A DNA stretch of 64,000 nucleotides from Aquaspirillum sp. LM1 (GCF_002002905.1 NZ_CP019509.1:2847001-2911000), one strand, 5' to 3'; positions 29,710 through 46,506 are shown, counted from the first letter of the stretch. Notes: generated by a model not told the origin, from the letters alone. Program-made: numbers and translations.

Positions 29710-29747
29710 AAAGCGTGTAAGTCAAGCTCACTTACACGCTTTTTGTT
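29710..29747 (+). terminator. Hairpin between tRNA-Gln and prs
   Basis: A 13-bp perfect stem (29710-29722 with 29730-29742) and 7-base loop are followed by further T residues (TT, then GTTTGT). It would end the tRNA-Gln transcript only about 20 bases before the prs start codon, so prs must rely on readthrough or attenuation. Confidence 0.85.
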
Positions 29748-29767
29748 TGTCCTCAGGTAGCGGAAAC

Positions 29768-30724
29768 ATGGCCTCCTACGATAGCTTGATGGTTTTTACC
29801 GGGACTGCTAACCCGGAACTCGCCCAGAACGTGGTAAAGCACCTGGATATCTCCCTGGGTCGCGCCGACGTGAACCGGTTCAGCGATGGCGAAGTGGCCA
29901 TTGAGCTGCTGGAAAACGTGCGTGGCCGGGATGTCTTCGTGCTGCAGTCCACCTGTCAGCCCACCAACGACAACCTGATGGAAGTGCTGACCATGGTGGA
30001 CGCGCTCAAGCGCGCCTCTGCTGGCCGGATCACCGCCGCCATCCCGTATTTCGGCTATGCCCGTCAGGACCGTCGTCCGCGCTCCGCGCGGGTGCCGATC
30101 TCGGCCAAGCTGGTGGCCAATATGCTCACCTCGGCAGGCGTTGACCGTCTGCTCACCGTTGACCTGCACGCTGACCAGATCCAGGGTTTCTTTGATATCC
30201 CGGTGGACAACGTCTACGCCACGCCCGTGCTGCTGCGTGAAATCGAAGCCCAGCGCTACGAAGACCTGATGGTCGTCAGCCCGGACATCGGCGGTGTGGT
30301 GCGCGCACGCGCCATGGCCAAGGCACTGACCTGCGAACTGGCCATCATCGACAAGCGTCGTCCCAAGGCCAATGTGGCCGAAGTGATGAACATCATCGGC
30401 GAAATCGAAGGCAAAACCTGCCTGATCGTCGATGACATGATCGACACCGCCAACACCCTGTGCAAGGCCGCGCAAGCGCTGAAAGACAAGGGCGCTGCCC
30501 GTGTGGTGGCCTACGCCACCCACCCGGTGCTGTCCGGCCAGGCCGCTGACCGCATTGGCTCGTCGGTGCTGGACGAAGTGGTGGTCACCGACACCATCCC
30601 GCTGCGCGCCGACGCCGCCGCCCAGAAAAAAATCCGCGTGGTGTCGATTGCCGGCCTGATCGCCGAAACTCTGCGCCGCATCAACAACGAAGAATCGGTC
30701 AGCTACCTGTTCGTCGAACGTTGA
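29768..30724 (+). CDS. prs: Ribose-phosphate pyrophosphokinase
   Basis: Makes PRPP from ribose 5-phosphate and ATP; 318 residues. The start is ATG at 29768 ([12 protein letters not shown]); the frame extends upstream to 29687 through the terminator and is not used. The ATP/Mg site [12 protein letters not shown] and the PRPP loop [14 protein letters not shown] are intact. It precedes rplY, pth and ychF in a conserved order. Confidence 0.97.
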   Translation: MASYDSLMVFTGTANPELAQNVVKHLDISLGRADVNRFSDGEVAIELLENVRGRDVFVLQSTCQPTNDNLMEVLTMVDALKRASAGRITAAIPYFGYARQDRRPRSARVPISAKLVANMLTSAGVDRLLTVDLHADQIQGFFDIPVDNVYATPVLLREIEAQRYEDLMVVSPDIGGVVRARAMAKALTCELAIIDKRRPKANVAEVMNIIGEIEGKTCLIVDDMIDTANTLCKAAQALKDKGAARVVAYATHPVLSGQAADRIGSSVLDEVVVTDTIPLRADAAAQKKIRVVSIAGLIAETLRRINNEESVSYLFVER

Positions 30725-30754
30725 CCCCTGGCACAGCCAGGAAACGCTTTTTTC

Positions 30755-30777
30755 CCGTCAGGCGCATTGCCTGACGG
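30755..30777 (+). terminator. Hairpin after prs
   Basis: A 9-bp stem (30755-30763 with 30769-30777) with loop GCATT is followed by ATTTTC. It lies 30 bases after prs and about 55 before rplY. The short T run makes it a moderate terminator. Confidence 0.65.
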
Positions 30778-30833
30778 ATTTTCGGGGGCAACTGGTCGCG
30801 GTTGCGCCCATTTATATTGTCTGGAGCTGGAAA

Positions 30834-31394
30834 ATGACTATTGAAGTGATTGCACAAAAGCGCGTTGTCGAGGGTACGGGTGCGAGCCGCCGCCTGCGTC
30901 GCGCTGGCAAGGTGCCGGGCGTGGTGTACGGTGGTAACCAGGATGCCGTGTCCATCGAACTGGACCACAACACCCTGTTTTACGCACTGAAGGACGAAGC
31001 CTTCCACGGTGCCGTGCTGACCCTGAATCTGGATGGTGCCACTGAAGCCGTCCTGCTGCGTGACACCCAGCTGCACCCGTGGAAGCCGCAAGTGCTGCAC
31101 GTGGACTTCCAGCGCGTGAACGCCAATGAAAAAATCACCACCAAGGTGGCCCTGCACTTCAAGAACGCCGATATTTGCCCGGCAGTGAAGCTGGGTGGCA
31201 AGAAGATCACCCACATCATGAACGACGTGGTGGTCAAGGCCCTGCCGGCCAACCTGCCGGCCTTTGTGGAAGTGGACCTGTCCGCCCTGCAAAGCGGCCA
31301 GTCGGTTCACCTGTCCGACCTGCCGGTGGCAGAAGGCGTCGAGCTGGTCGAACTGGCTCGCGGTCACGACCTGGCCGTGGCACAAGCTTCCTGA
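30834..31394 (+). CDS. rplY: 50S ribosomal protein L25/general stress protein Ctc
   Basis: 5S rRNA-binding ribosomal protein of the long CTC type, 186 residues: an N-terminal L25 domain (about residues 1-92) and a C-terminal TL5-type beta domain. The [19 protein letters not shown] segment is characteristic. A CTGGAG site lies just upstream of the ATG. It is next to pth, as in many bacteria. Confidence 0.96.
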   Translation: MTIEVIAQKRVVEGTGASRRLRRAGKVPGVVYGGNQDAVSIELDHNTLFYALKDEAFHGAVLTLNLDGATEAVLLRDTQLHPWKPQVLHVDFQRVNANEKITTKVALHFKNADICPAVKLGGKKITHIMNDVVVKALPANLPAFVEVDLSALQSGQSVHLSDLPVAEGVELVELARGHDLAVAQAS

Positions 31395-31421
31395 TTCTCC
31401 CCTTCGGGGCGGTCAGAGCAG

Positions 31422-31454
31422 AACGGCTCGTTGCCTGCGCAGCGGGCCGTTTTG
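31422..31454 (+). terminator. Terminator after rplY
   Basis: A 9-bp stem containing one G-U pair (31422-31430 with 31443-31451) and a 12-base loop is followed by TTTTG. It lies 28 bases after the rplY stop. Confidence 0.6.
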
Positions 31455-31500
31455 TCATCCTGCGCGACTGATTTCTGCCTTTCTGGTTTCTGGATTCATC

Positions 31501-32070
31501 ATGGCCTCTATCCGTCTGATTGTCGGCCTGGGCAACCCTGGCCCGGACTACGCCGCCACCCGGCACAACGCCGGCTTCTGGCTGGTCGATCTGCTCTCCC
31601 GCCAGCAGCACGCGCCCCTGCGCGCCGAAGGCAAGTTTTTCAGCCTGTATGGCCGCGCGGGCGAGTTGCACCTGCTGGAACCGCAAACCTTCATGAACGC
31701 CAGCGGCAAGGCCGTGGCCGCCGTGGCGCGGTTTTACAAAATCCAGCCTGACGAAATCCTGGTGGTACACGACGAGCTGGATTTGCCACCCGGTGCCGCC
31801 AAGTTCAAACTGGGCGGCGGCCATGGCGGACATAACGGCCTGCGCGACATCCTGTCGGCGCTGGGCACACCCGATTTCTGGCGCTTGCGCCTGGGCATTG
31901 GCCACCCTGGCCACAAGGCCGAAGTGGTTAACTTTGTGCTCAAGCCACCGCGCAAGGAAGAACAGGACGCCATCGACCGCGCCATCGACCATGCGCTGGA
32001 CGTGATGCCCGACGTGCTGGCGGGCCGCCTGCCCGAAGCGATGCAAACCCTGCACACCCGCGCCAAATAA
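31501..32070 (+). CDS. pth: Peptidyl-tRNA hydrolase
   Basis: Releases tRNA from peptidyl-tRNAs that drop off ribosomes; 189 residues. The catalytic histidine and substrate residues are seen in [18 protein letters not shown], the Asp in [10 protein letters not shown] and the [13 protein letters not shown] loop. The start at 31501 gives the standard N-terminus; a longer frame from 31264 overlaps rplY and is not used. Confidence 0.97.
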   Translation: MASIRLIVGLGNPGPDYAATRHNAGFWLVDLLSRQQHAPLRAEGKFFSLYGRAGELHLLEPQTFMNASGKAVAAVARFYKIQPDEILVVHDELDLPPGAAKFKLGGGHGGHNGLRDILSALGTPDFWRLRLGIGHPGHKAEVVNFVLKPPRKEEQDAIDRAIDHALDVMPDVLAGRLPEAMQTLHTRAK

Positions 32071-32114
32071 CGCCTGCCGCCCCGGCGGCGCCCCTGAATA
32101 CACAAGGACACCCC

Positions 32115-33206
<1,092 letters not shown>

Positions 33207-33252
33207 CGTGTGAAGCAAGCCCGGCATTTGCAGTCGGTTTGTTGATGTTGCG

Positions 33253-33283
33253 AAAAAAAGCCCCGTGGATGCGGGGCTTTTTT
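33253..33283 (+). terminator. Terminator after ychF
   Basis: A 12-bp stem, GCCCCG/CGGGGC extended by six A-T pairs on each side (33254-33265 with 33272-33283), forms a strong and probably bidirectional terminator at the end of the conserved prs-ychF block. Confidence 0.9.
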
Positions 33284-33514
33284 GATGAATAAGGGGTTGT
33301 GCGGTGCATCCTCAATAATATCTTCCAGGTCATCAGAACCCAGTTTGCCTCACTCGCAGGGCCACACGTTGTCGGTATCCAGGTCACCGCCTTGCACAGT
33401 GATTCACTCCCGGTTCACATCGAATGTCAGTCGCGAGATATCAATGCACGTTTGATTTGTCAGGACATCATCCGGACGCTACCATACCGATAGTGTCAAA
33501 ACATGGGGGTTACC
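33284..33514. other. Intergenic region before the toxin-antitoxin pair
   Basis: This 231-base stretch holds no convincing gene; a 64-codon frame from 33299 has no ribosome site or recognisable family. It marks the left edge of the accessory island and must contain the toxin-antitoxin promoter, but I could not assign clear -35 and -10 elements. Confidence 0.5.
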
Positions 33515-33793
33515 ATGAGCGCCTCGAATCTCTCTAAAACCGAACGGATCGATGTCCGCGCCAGCAGTGCGGTCAAACAGTTGCTGCAGGAGGCTGCGCG
33601 CTCTTGCCATAAAAACGTCAGTGAATTCCTGCTGGATGCCGGGGTGATCGCGGCCAACCAAGCATTGGCAGACCGTCGTTGCTTTGTGCTGGACGATGAG
33701 CAGTGGCAGGCGTTTCAGCAGGCGCTGGATCGTCCCGTGCAAGCCAAGCCGCGCTTGAAGAAACTGCTCAGTGAACCTGGGGTTCTGGGTTGA
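33515..33793 (+). CDS. DUF1778 antitoxin (TacA-like)
   Basis: 92-residue protein with an N-terminal ribbon-helix-helix region (KTERIDVRASSAVKQLLQEAA) and a short C-terminal toxin-binding tail. It is the antitoxin and autorepressor of GNAT-type toxin pairs. I chose ATG at 33515 because GGGGG lies just upstream; an ATG at 33503 is possible. Its stop overlaps the toxin start (TTGA), which couples the two. Confidence 0.88.
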   Translation: MSASNLSKTERIDVRASSAVKQLLQEAARSCHKNVSEFLLDAGVIAANQALADRRCFVLDDEQWQAFQQALDRPVQAKPRLKKLLSEPGVLG

Positions 33794-34296
33794 GTGCAGC
33801 GTATGAGTCCGTCCGCAAGCTCACGCCTGCGGACTCGACCGAAGGCTTTGACTGCGGGCAAGCGCCACTCAACCAGTTTTTGCAACGCTACGCTCTGGTC
33901 AACCAGCAAGCCAACAGCGCCCAGACTTATGTGTGCTGCCTTGGCGGCCAGGTCGTGGGCTTCTACAGTCTGGCGGTTGGAAGTATTGATCCGCAGGGCA
34001 CCCCAGCGCGCGTCATGAAGGGCTTGGCCCGGCATCCCGTGCCGGTCATGATCCTGGCGCGGTTGGCCGTGGATCGTGATCACCAGGGACAGGGTCTGGG
34101 CAAGGCGCTGCTCAAGGACGCGCTGCTGCGCACCGCACAGGCCGCTGACATTGCGGGCATTCGCTGCCTGCTGGTTCATGCCAAGGATGAGGCCGCGCGG
34201 CAGTGGTATGAGTCCTGGGAGTTCGACCCCAGTCCGACCGACCCTTATCATCTGTTCTTGATGCTCAAGGATCTCAAGGCGCTACTGGCGGGTTGA
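33790..34296 (+). CDS. GNAT acetyltransferase toxin (TacT-like)
   Basis: 168-residue GNAT-fold protein starting at a TTG that overlaps the antitoxin stop by four bases. The acetyl-CoA loop is ARLAVDRDHQGQGLGKALL, and the terminal region (YESWEFDPSPTDPYHLFLML) matches toxins that acetylate the amino group of charged tRNAs. With DUF1778 it forms a type II toxin-antitoxin module. The exact tRNA target cannot be read from sequence. Confidence 0.88.
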   Translation: MSAAYESVRKLTPADSTEGFDCGQAPLNQFLQRYALVNQQANSAQTYVCCLGGQVVGFYSLAVGSIDPQGTPARVMKGLARHPVPVMILARLAVDRDHQGQGLGKALLKDALLRTAQAADIAGIRCLLVHAKDEAARQWYESWEFDPSPTDPYHLFLMLKDLKALLAG

Positions 34297-34396
34297 TTTG
34301 ATCAGGAGCGGAAATTTTTTGCGAGTGTTTTCCGAAACCTGGTTGAATCCCGTCTGTCCTGATCTTGATTTTCCAGCGTGCCCAGCCCTGGGAGCC

Positions 34397-34509
34397 AGGG
34401 ACGCGCTGATTTATTCAGAAAAATCGTGTTTGCCAAAAGCAAAACCCAGCAAAATCAACACCCTGGATTCCCGCCTTCGCGGGAATGACGATTTTTTCAG
34501 CGTATCCCT
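34397..34509 (+). repeat. 113-bp MITE-like element, copy 1
   Basis: Bounded by AGGGACGCGCTGA on the left and TCAGCGTATCCCT on the right, near-perfect inverted ends. It is about 95% identical (five mismatches by eye) to the reverse complement of 51123-51235, and the length is the same. It contains an ATTCCC-N8-GGGAAT palindrome at 34467-34486. It has no coding capacity. It lies between the toxin gene and the hsdR end. Confidence 0.85.
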
Positions 34510-34549
34510 AGGGATATTCTTAGCGTGAAACACCCTGATTTTTGCGAGC

Positions 34550-34582
34550 AAAAAAGCATCGCGAACAATCAAGGCGCGATGC
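34550..34582 (-). terminator. Terminator of the hsd operon
   Basis: On the minus strand an 8-bp GC-rich stem (34575-34582 with 34556-34563) is followed by six U residues (34550-34555). It lies 52 bases after the hsdR stop. Confidence 0.85.
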
Positions 34583-34633
34583 GAGTAGCAAAGAGCAGGG
34601 ACTTGACACTGTTCAATTTCTCGGTTGTCTATA

Positions 34634-37836
<3,203 letters not shown>

Positions 37837-37837
<1 letters not shown>

Positions 37838-40131
37838 TACGGTTCTCCTTGTTCTTCGATGGGCTGAATCGCCACCAGCTTCAATAGCCCGTCGTAATGC
37901 TCACGGTCGACAGCCATCATCATTTCGAGTGTGTCGCGCAATACGGGTTGGGTTTCTGCGAGCAGAGAAAGATCGTGCCCCGGATCAGCAATTGCGCCAG
38001 CGTGTGAGTAAGTGTTGAGCAGGCGGAGGATGCGGGTCTTTTTCGCATTGTCGAAATTCACACGCTCGAGCCGTGGGCCGAGATCCCCGCTCATCTCAGG
38101 AAAACGAAACGCGAGAAAGGCTTCGATCAACCGGCGCGCGACATTGGGCAAACCGTAGTGATGTTCCAGTTGAACAACGTCATTACGGTGGGCCTCCTCG
38201 TAGACTCGCTTGAACAGATACTGGTACTCCGACTCGTACTCCTCAAGCAGAGGGTCAAGATGGTCCAATTCGCTTGTGCGCGATCCGTTGGCGTGACACC
38301 GGGCGCGAAGCAGAAAGAAACGGCCTGGTCGGTCTTCAGTCTTTTTCTTCCGTTGTCCTGGCAGGTGATGAAACCAGTTCTTCACCAGCCGGAAAAACGA
38401 AAAGCTGTGGGTAAAGATGAACAGCTGCCCAGCTTCCTTGGTGCGATCCTTCATGTAGCCGAAGGCCGAGAACAGAGCGTTGTCATCCAGGCTCGATACC
38501 GGATCGTCAATGACCACAATGCCGTTCTTCAAGTCGAATGCTCTGTCCTGCAACGACTTGAGGAAATAGAGGAACGCAATCGCCGTACGCTCTCCATCGC
38601 TCAAATTCGCTACATACTGGCCGTTGCGGGTCAGCGCGTAGCCAGTGCCCTTCACCTCGAAGCGCAGTTCGTCGCGCCCAAGGTAGGCGCGCAGTTCTGC
38701 CGTCAGCTCCTCGGCAGGGCGGCGGTGTTCGAGAATCGCACGCTCCAGTTCATTGATCTGTGTCTGGGTGCTTGCCTGCGTAGCTTTTATGCCTTCCAGT
38801 TTCGAAGTCGCGGTCTTTACCGCATCGGCGAGCTGGACAAATTCGGCGTGTGCCTCGGCCACATACGACGCCTCAAGCTTCTTGCACGCACTGTCGACCG
38901 AGGCCGTGAACTCTGCGGATATACGGTTGTGCTTCTCTACGATCTCGTTGAAAGCAGCGACTGCATCAGTGATCGAGGAGGGTTTCGTCGCCGCTGGTGT
39001 CTGCGTGGCAGTCGGTGCGAACGGCTGATCGCGCTTTGCCTCGACACGCGCGATTAAGACCTCGAGCGCGGCTTGGGTCTCTGACTGCGCCGTCACCACC
39101 ATTGCGCCTGCGGATGGCACATCGGATGCGAGCGCTTCATAGAATCGCGAAACATCGGGCAGCGAAAGCGAGGCCACAGCCTGCGTGGCTGCCTTCAGCT
39201 TTGAGAGAAGAACGGCCAGGTCTTTCTGGAAAATCGCGAAGGCATCGTTGAAGTGCGCTTCGAGCGCGGAGCGACGCCCTGCCTGAAGCGGCTGTTGGCA
39301 GAAGCGGCAAGTGTCGGTTGCGTGTTCTCCTGAGTGCAGATGAATCCCCTCCTGCACCCATGAGGCAAGCTTGGCATTGCTGGTCAGCTCATCAAGCGTC
39401 TGCGCGACGACGGAGCGTGCAACCAAGGTGTCGACCTCACGCGTCAGCGCATCAAGCTCGATAGATGGCGTGGCGACCTTCTCGACAAGGGGCTTTGGCT
39501 GAGCGTTCTTCTGGCTGTGGAGCGGCGTTTTCTGCTCGTCGGTCAGCGTCGCGGCCATCGCCTGCTGCGCATCCATTGCTTCAACGGCACGCCTGAAATT
39601 TCGCTTGTCATAGTTGTTGTAGGTCCGGCTGTTCGCGGTGGTCAACAGCTCCTTGATGAGCTTCGCCTTGTCCTTACAGACATCGTCCAGCTTCGACTCT
39701 GCTCTTGTCTTGTCGGTCTGCGCAGTCCGCAACTTGATGTCGGTCGTGGCAAGCTCCTTCTTGAGCTGCTCAACCCGCGTCTGTTTCTCAATACTGTCTT
39801 CGCCGAGAAAATAGATCGGCGCAATGCCGCCGCCCGCCTGCGACAGGGTGGCGTTGACGAAATCGCGGTTAAACACGCGCACTTGGGGAAGCGGTGACGA
39901 AGCAAAAGCGGTTCCTGCTACCTTGGTCGCGCCGTCGAGCTCCAGCTCCGCGTCACCCTCGATGAGTGCGATTTTTTTCTCAACAAGCGAAAGCAGTCCA
40001 GACAGCGTCGTCTTTCCACTGCCATTCCACCCGTAGATGACATTGAACTGGGCGAATGGGTGCAGATCCTTTGACCAAGCAAAGTCGCGAAACACTCGGA
40101 GCCGTAGCTTGGCGATGCGCGTCAACTTCAT
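37837..40131 (-). CDS. RloC/PrrC-like ATPase, candidate anticodon nuclease
   Basis: 764-residue AAA_13-type protein. Walker A is GWNGSGKTT (34-42), followed by helical, coiled-coil-prone stretches. A CRFC motif (Cys275, Cys278) resembles the RloC/Rad50 zinc hook. The ABC signature LSDGER (510-515), Walker [14 protein letters not shown] (538-550) and FTHS (573-576) are intact. After the ATPase, R666-x3-E670 and H710 (NTYSH) resemble the PrrC anticodon-nuclease triad Arg320/Glu324/His356. Its place between hsdS and hsdR is that of prrC. It overlaps both neighbours. Anticodon nuclease activity is inference; a general restriction-linked ATPase is the alternative. Confidence 0.8.
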
Positions 40132-40873
40132 GCTGACTCTCCTTGTCCTTCGACGGGCTCCACAGCCGGAGCAGGTGCGCCGCGCGCCGCGTTCAGCGCT
40201 TCGACGTAGGCATCCCGATCCAGTTGGTAAAGCAAACGGCTGACTTCTATGTTGATGGGCAGCTCATCACCGCCCGGCAGCAGGAAGCGCAAGGTTGGCG
40301 AGTCGCCGTCCTCGGCATCCACTGTGAGCCCTACGTGCGCGTCGATCAGCGTGTTTTCTTCTGCAAATCGCTCCCACGGCTCGCGGGAGCTGACCGGGTC
40401 GAGCTGCGCATCCAGAAAGGCCTGATGCAGAAAGGCCACGATGGCATCAGCAGCCAAAACCGCGCTGCGCCGGTGGTGCTCTGCCAATCGCGCCAGATAC
40501 GGGTCTTTGCCGTGGCTGGCGGGGCCCGCCTTGTTGCGCAGGTCGTTCAGTGCGTCGGCCAACTTGTGATGGCTGGACACCAGCTTCTTGAACCGGTCGT
40601 CACGGACATCGCCAAGTTTGAGCGCGCGAATTGCAGCCGTCAGCCAGTCCGAAAGCGATGGCGTCTCCTGTGTGGGCTTGAGCGGGTTTTGCTGGGTGTG
40701 AAAACTTTCCACCACCACGCGACAGACCACCTCGACGACGGTCTTGGCGCAGTCGATGCACGCATCGTTGTTGTGCTCCAGATTGTTCTCCATCGCCTCG
40801 AAGGTCTGCTGCAACATTGGCGCGTCGCGCCAATGGCCGCAGGCCTCGCGAATCCCCGGGCACCAATCCAAGG

Positions 40874-40877
<4 letters not shown>
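40128..40877 (-). CDS. Abortive-infection (Abi_C-like) protein within the hsd operon
   Basis: 249-residue soluble protein. The middle region LRNKAGPASHGKDP (113-126) followed by HHRRSAVLAADAIVAFL matches the Abi_C C-terminal domain of abortive-infection proteins; R114 and H122 resemble a HEPN-type R...H pair with slightly long spacing. The last 90 residues are not recognised. It overlaps hsdS by four bases (40874-40877) and the RloC-like gene by four (40128-40131), so it is made with the restriction complex. Its target is unknown. Confidence 0.75.
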
Positions 40878-43722
<2,845 letters not shown>

Positions 43723-43729
43723 CGTGCTC

Positions 43730-44638
43730 TTATCCTTTGCGTGATGTCTTTGCTGCCGGGGCTTGATACCCCGGCGCGAGCTTTGCGTTCTCAACGCCGT
43801 ACAGCGCCAGCGGATCGCTGAGCCATAGGCGGTACTGTTCTTCCTTTAGACGGTGATCGGGCGAGCAGTCCACGCGCCAGCGCAGCAGCATGTAGCCAGC
43901 GACAGCGGCGCGAACGCGCATCCGAATCGAGCCGTCGGTCATCTCATAGTCCATCTTGATGATCTCTGGGCGCTCAAGGCGCGGGTGCGGCACGAAGTCC
44001 AGCTCGACGATCCGCGTCCACTGGATGTCGTTGTCCGGCTGTTCGTTGGCCTGTGGCTCCTCATCAAGCAGCGTTGGCGCTTCGATACGTGTAACGACGA
44101 AGTCCCGAAACTCTCCGCTCTTGCGATCAAAGGCCCGGACATGCCAGCGCAGGCCGGTATCCACCAGCGCAAATGGCACGATGACCCGCTCGGACTCACC
44201 GCTGCTCATCGAGTGGTAGCGGATGGCGATTGGCCGCTTGGCGTGGATTGCCCGGCAGACCGGGGCCAGCACGTCCATCCTGGGGTTGCTCAGGGCAGAG
44301 GGTGACTCGCACGGCAGCAGCGACTGCGTCGCGCTGTTCACGCCATCGCCGAAACCCAGCGCCAGCGCCGATAGTACGCGCTGCGATGCGTGATCGAACA
44401 GCGGAGCGAACGCCTGCCCGATGCGGTAGATCTTGTTGCTACCGTCAAAGGTGATGTTCTGCGGCGCGATTTCCCGGTATAGAGCCGAATCGCGTGCCGC
44501 CCCTGCCGGAGCTACACCGAAGCGCTCAATCAGGTCAGGGCGACCGATCTCACCGAAGAAGCAAAGCTGGAAGTCGATGTAGGCCAGCCGCTCGCGCTAA
44601 ACATGGCTCAAGCTCTCGACGCGCTGGAGTTTAGTCAC
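43730..44638 (-). pseudogene. BrxR/CapW-like WYL regulator broken by one amber codon
   Basis: A full-length regulator can be read from GTG at 44638, which has AAGGAG upstream, but codon 14 is TAG (44597-44599). The frame then stays open for the rest of the gene: a winged-helix region (RERLAYIDFQLCFFGEIGRP...), a WYL core (RAIHAKRPIAIRYHSMSSGE...) and a C-terminal domain. This architecture matches transcriptional regulators found at the head of defence loci. A single C-to-T change (CAG to TAG) would explain the stop. A shorter product from a GTG at 44341 would lack the DNA-binding domain. Amber suppression is not excluded. Confidence 0.8.
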
Positions 44639-44940
44639 CAAAATCTCCTTATCTGAGACGGACGACTAAAAGGCTGTAATTGGTTTTATATTTTTTCATT
44701 GACATGCGCATAATATCATCAAATTGATAATTTTGCGCCACAAACTTAACTCCTACAACACGGCATTACTTCTGCCTCGGATAGTGAAGTTCGAGACAGG
44801 CCTGAGCCCAATCTGATGCAAACGATCTACTGCCTTTGCTAGGGAGTCAACCGCTCAAGCCTGCACAGGCGCAGGGCTGAGCCGGTATTGTCTGAGGCCA
44901 CGCCCCCCAGAGCAAAGCCAGTGGACAGAAAGCCCCCCGC
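44639..44940. promoter_or_regulatory. AT-rich upstream region of the hsd locus with imperfect palindrome
   Basis: This 302-base stretch has no gene. The part nearest the regulator is strikingly AT-rich. An imperfect inverted repeat at 44706-44738 (GCGCATAATATCATC opposite GATAATTTTGCGC) could be the operator of the WYL regulator. I see no clear paired -35/-10 facing hsd. The rest, towards the PaaY-like gene, holds nothing I recognise. Confidence 0.45.
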
Positions 44941-45558
44941 TCACCGCCCCTTCCTCACCCCCAGCGGCACCACCTCCTCCATCGACCATTGCACTCGTGG
45001 CCGGTTGGCTTCCACCTCGGTCAGCGGCGCGGTGGCGGTCATGCTGGCCAGGCTGCGGCGGGCCAGCGCCTGGTAGCAGGCGGTACCGTCGCGTTTCCAT
45101 TGCCGCTCGGTGTCGGTCAGCGGGCGCACCACCTTGGCTGGCACGCCGGCCACCAGCACGCCAGGCGGAATCTCCATGCCGGCTTTGACGAAGGCCGAGG
45201 CGGCGACGATGGCGGATTCGCCCACGCTGGCGTGGTCCATCACCACCGCATTCATTCCCACCAGCGCATTGCGCCCTACCCGGCAGCCGTGCAGCACTGC
45301 GCCATGGCCGATATGGCCTTCTTCTTCCACCACGGTGTCGGTGCCCGGAAAACCATGCATCACGCAGGTGTCCTGCACATTGGCACCGGCTTGCAGAATC
45401 AGCCGGCCAAAGTCGCCGCGCAGGCAGGCGCATGGGCCTACGTAGCAGTCCGGGCCGATGATCACATCGCCAATCAGCACGGCAGAGGGATGAACATAGG
45501 CGCTGGGGTGAACCACCGGGATCAGCCCTTCCAGGGCATAGACAGACAGAGTGTGCAT
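44941..45558 (-). CDS. paaY: PaaY-like hexapeptide protein (gamma-carbonic anhydrase fold)
   Basis: 205 residues of left-handed beta-helix hexapeptide repeats (for example [21 protein letters not shown]), with histidines in MHGFPG and [10 protein letters not shown] that fit the gamma-carbonic anhydrase metal site. The C-terminal [20 protein letters not shown] is typical of PaaY, a thioesterase that helps phenylacetate breakdown. No other paa genes are in the window. It is divergent from the iclR gene across 86 bases and may share its control. Confidence 0.8.
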   Translation of the reverse strand: MHTLSVYALEGLIPVVHPSAYVHPSAVLIGDVIIGPDCYVGPCACLRGDFGRLILQAGANVQDTCVMHGFPGTDTVVEEEGHIGHGAVLHGCRVGRNALVGMNAVVMDHASVGESAIVAASAFVKAGMEIPPGVLVAGVPAKVVRPLTDTERQWKRDGTACYQALARRSLASMTATAPLTEVEANRPRVQWSMEEVVPLGVRKGR

Positions 45559-45585
45559 TTGCGGCGCTCCTGTGGGTGTGCTGTA

Positions 45586-45614
45586 ATATTCTGTATTAAG
45601 AAATCAATTTCTTA
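45586..45614. promoter_or_regulatory. Candidate IclR operators between paaY and iclR
   Basis: Two adjacent elements: ATATTCTGTATT at 45586-45597, whose reverse complement AATACAGAATAT recurs at 46722-46733 ahead of the liv genes; and an 18-base palindrome TAAGAAAT-CA-ATTTCTTA at 45597-45614. Their place in the divergent gap suits self-control by the IclR protein. Confidence 0.55.
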
Positions 45615-45644
45615 TATCAGAACTATAACGCAAGGAATTCTGTC

Positions 45645-46445
45645 ATGCATGAAGATCTGGAAGGCAAACACGGCGTGCAGTCGCTGGAAGTGGGCATGAG
45701 CCTGCTCAAGGCGATGGTGGGCGGGCAGCGGGCGATGATGCTCAAGGACATCGCCGCCGCCGCCGACATGCCGGCGTCCAAGGCACACCGCTATCTGGTC
45801 AGCCTGATTCGCAGCGGGCTGGTGGAGCAGGACCCGCTGTCCTCGCGCTACACCCTGGGGCCGTTTGCGCTGAACCTGGGCCTGGTGGCGCTGGACCGGC
45901 TGGACCGGGTGCGGCTGGGGCTGACCAGCATTACCGAGCTGCGCGACGCCATCAACGAAACCACGGCGCTGGCGGTGTGGGGCGGCCATGGGCCGGTGAT
46001 TGTGCGCTGGGAGCGCCCACGCCGGCCCATTACCGTGAATGTGCTGACCGGCACCACGCTGGGCCTGCTGTCATCGGCGGCAGGCCGGGTATTTGCCGCC
46101 TGGCTGCCGGCCAGCCAGATTGATCCGCTGCTGCAGCAAGAGCTGGACAACGGCAAGGCCCCTGCCGGGGTCAGTACGCTGGCCGACGCCCACGCGCTGC
46201 TGGCCGAGGTGCGCGCCAGCGGCATGGCGGCGATTTCCGGCAGCAGCTATATGGTGCGCGGGGTAGAGGCGCTGGCCGCGCCAGTGTTCAATTTCAAGAA
46301 TGAAATCTCGCTCACCCTGGTGGTAGTCGGCGTGGAAGGCAGCATGGATCTGTCGCCAGACAGCGCGCTGGTGGGCCAGCTGCGCCAGGCGGCCCAGGCC
46401 TTGTCGATGCGCATGGGTGCCACGCTGTTGTCCCTGCCGCAATAA
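45645..46445 (+). CDS. IclR-family transcriptional regulator
   Basis: 266 residues. The N-terminal winged helix-turn-helix (MLKDIAAAADMPASKAHRYLVSLI) is followed by the IclR ligand-binding domain (from about residue 85 to the end, including GTTLGLLSSAAGRVFAAWLP). AAGGAA lies upstream of the ATG. It probably controls the paaY-like gene and the downstream liv operon, since both upstream regions share the 12-mer AATACAGAATAT. Its effector is unknown. Confidence 0.92.
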   Translation: MHEDLEGKHGVQSLEVGMSLLKAMVGGQRAMMLKDIAAAADMPASKAHRYLVSLIRSGLVEQDPLSSRYTLGPFALNLGLVALDRLDRVRLGLTSITELRDAINETTALAVWGGHGPVIVRWERPRRPITVNVLTGTTLGLLSSAAGRVFAAWLPASQIDPLLQQELDNGKAPAGVSTLADAHALLAEVRASGMAAISGSSYMVRGVEALAAPVFNFKNEISLTLVVVGVEGSMDLSPDSALVGQLRQAAQALSMRMGATLLSLPQ

Positions 46446-46482
46446 GTCTTTCGCGGTTTTCGCCGCATCCCCGCCACGCCTG

Positions 46483-46506
46483 CCACACCCGGCATGCCGG
46501 GTGTGG
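46483..46506 (+). terminator. Perfect 24-bp palindrome after iclR
   Basis: A self-complementary 24-base sequence (CCACACCCGGCA joined to its reverse complement) lies 38 bases after the iclR stop. No T run follows, so it may be a rho-independent terminator of poor quality or a protein-binding site. Confidence 0.4.

Noticed and set aside
33299-33493. A 64-codon frame before the antitoxin
   Set aside because: No ribosome site, no family resemblance, and atypical composition.
44339-44341. GTG at 44341 as the true start of the WYL gene
   Set aside because: It would remove the winged-helix domain, while an AAGGAG site and GTG at 44638 open a full-length frame broken only by one amber codon.
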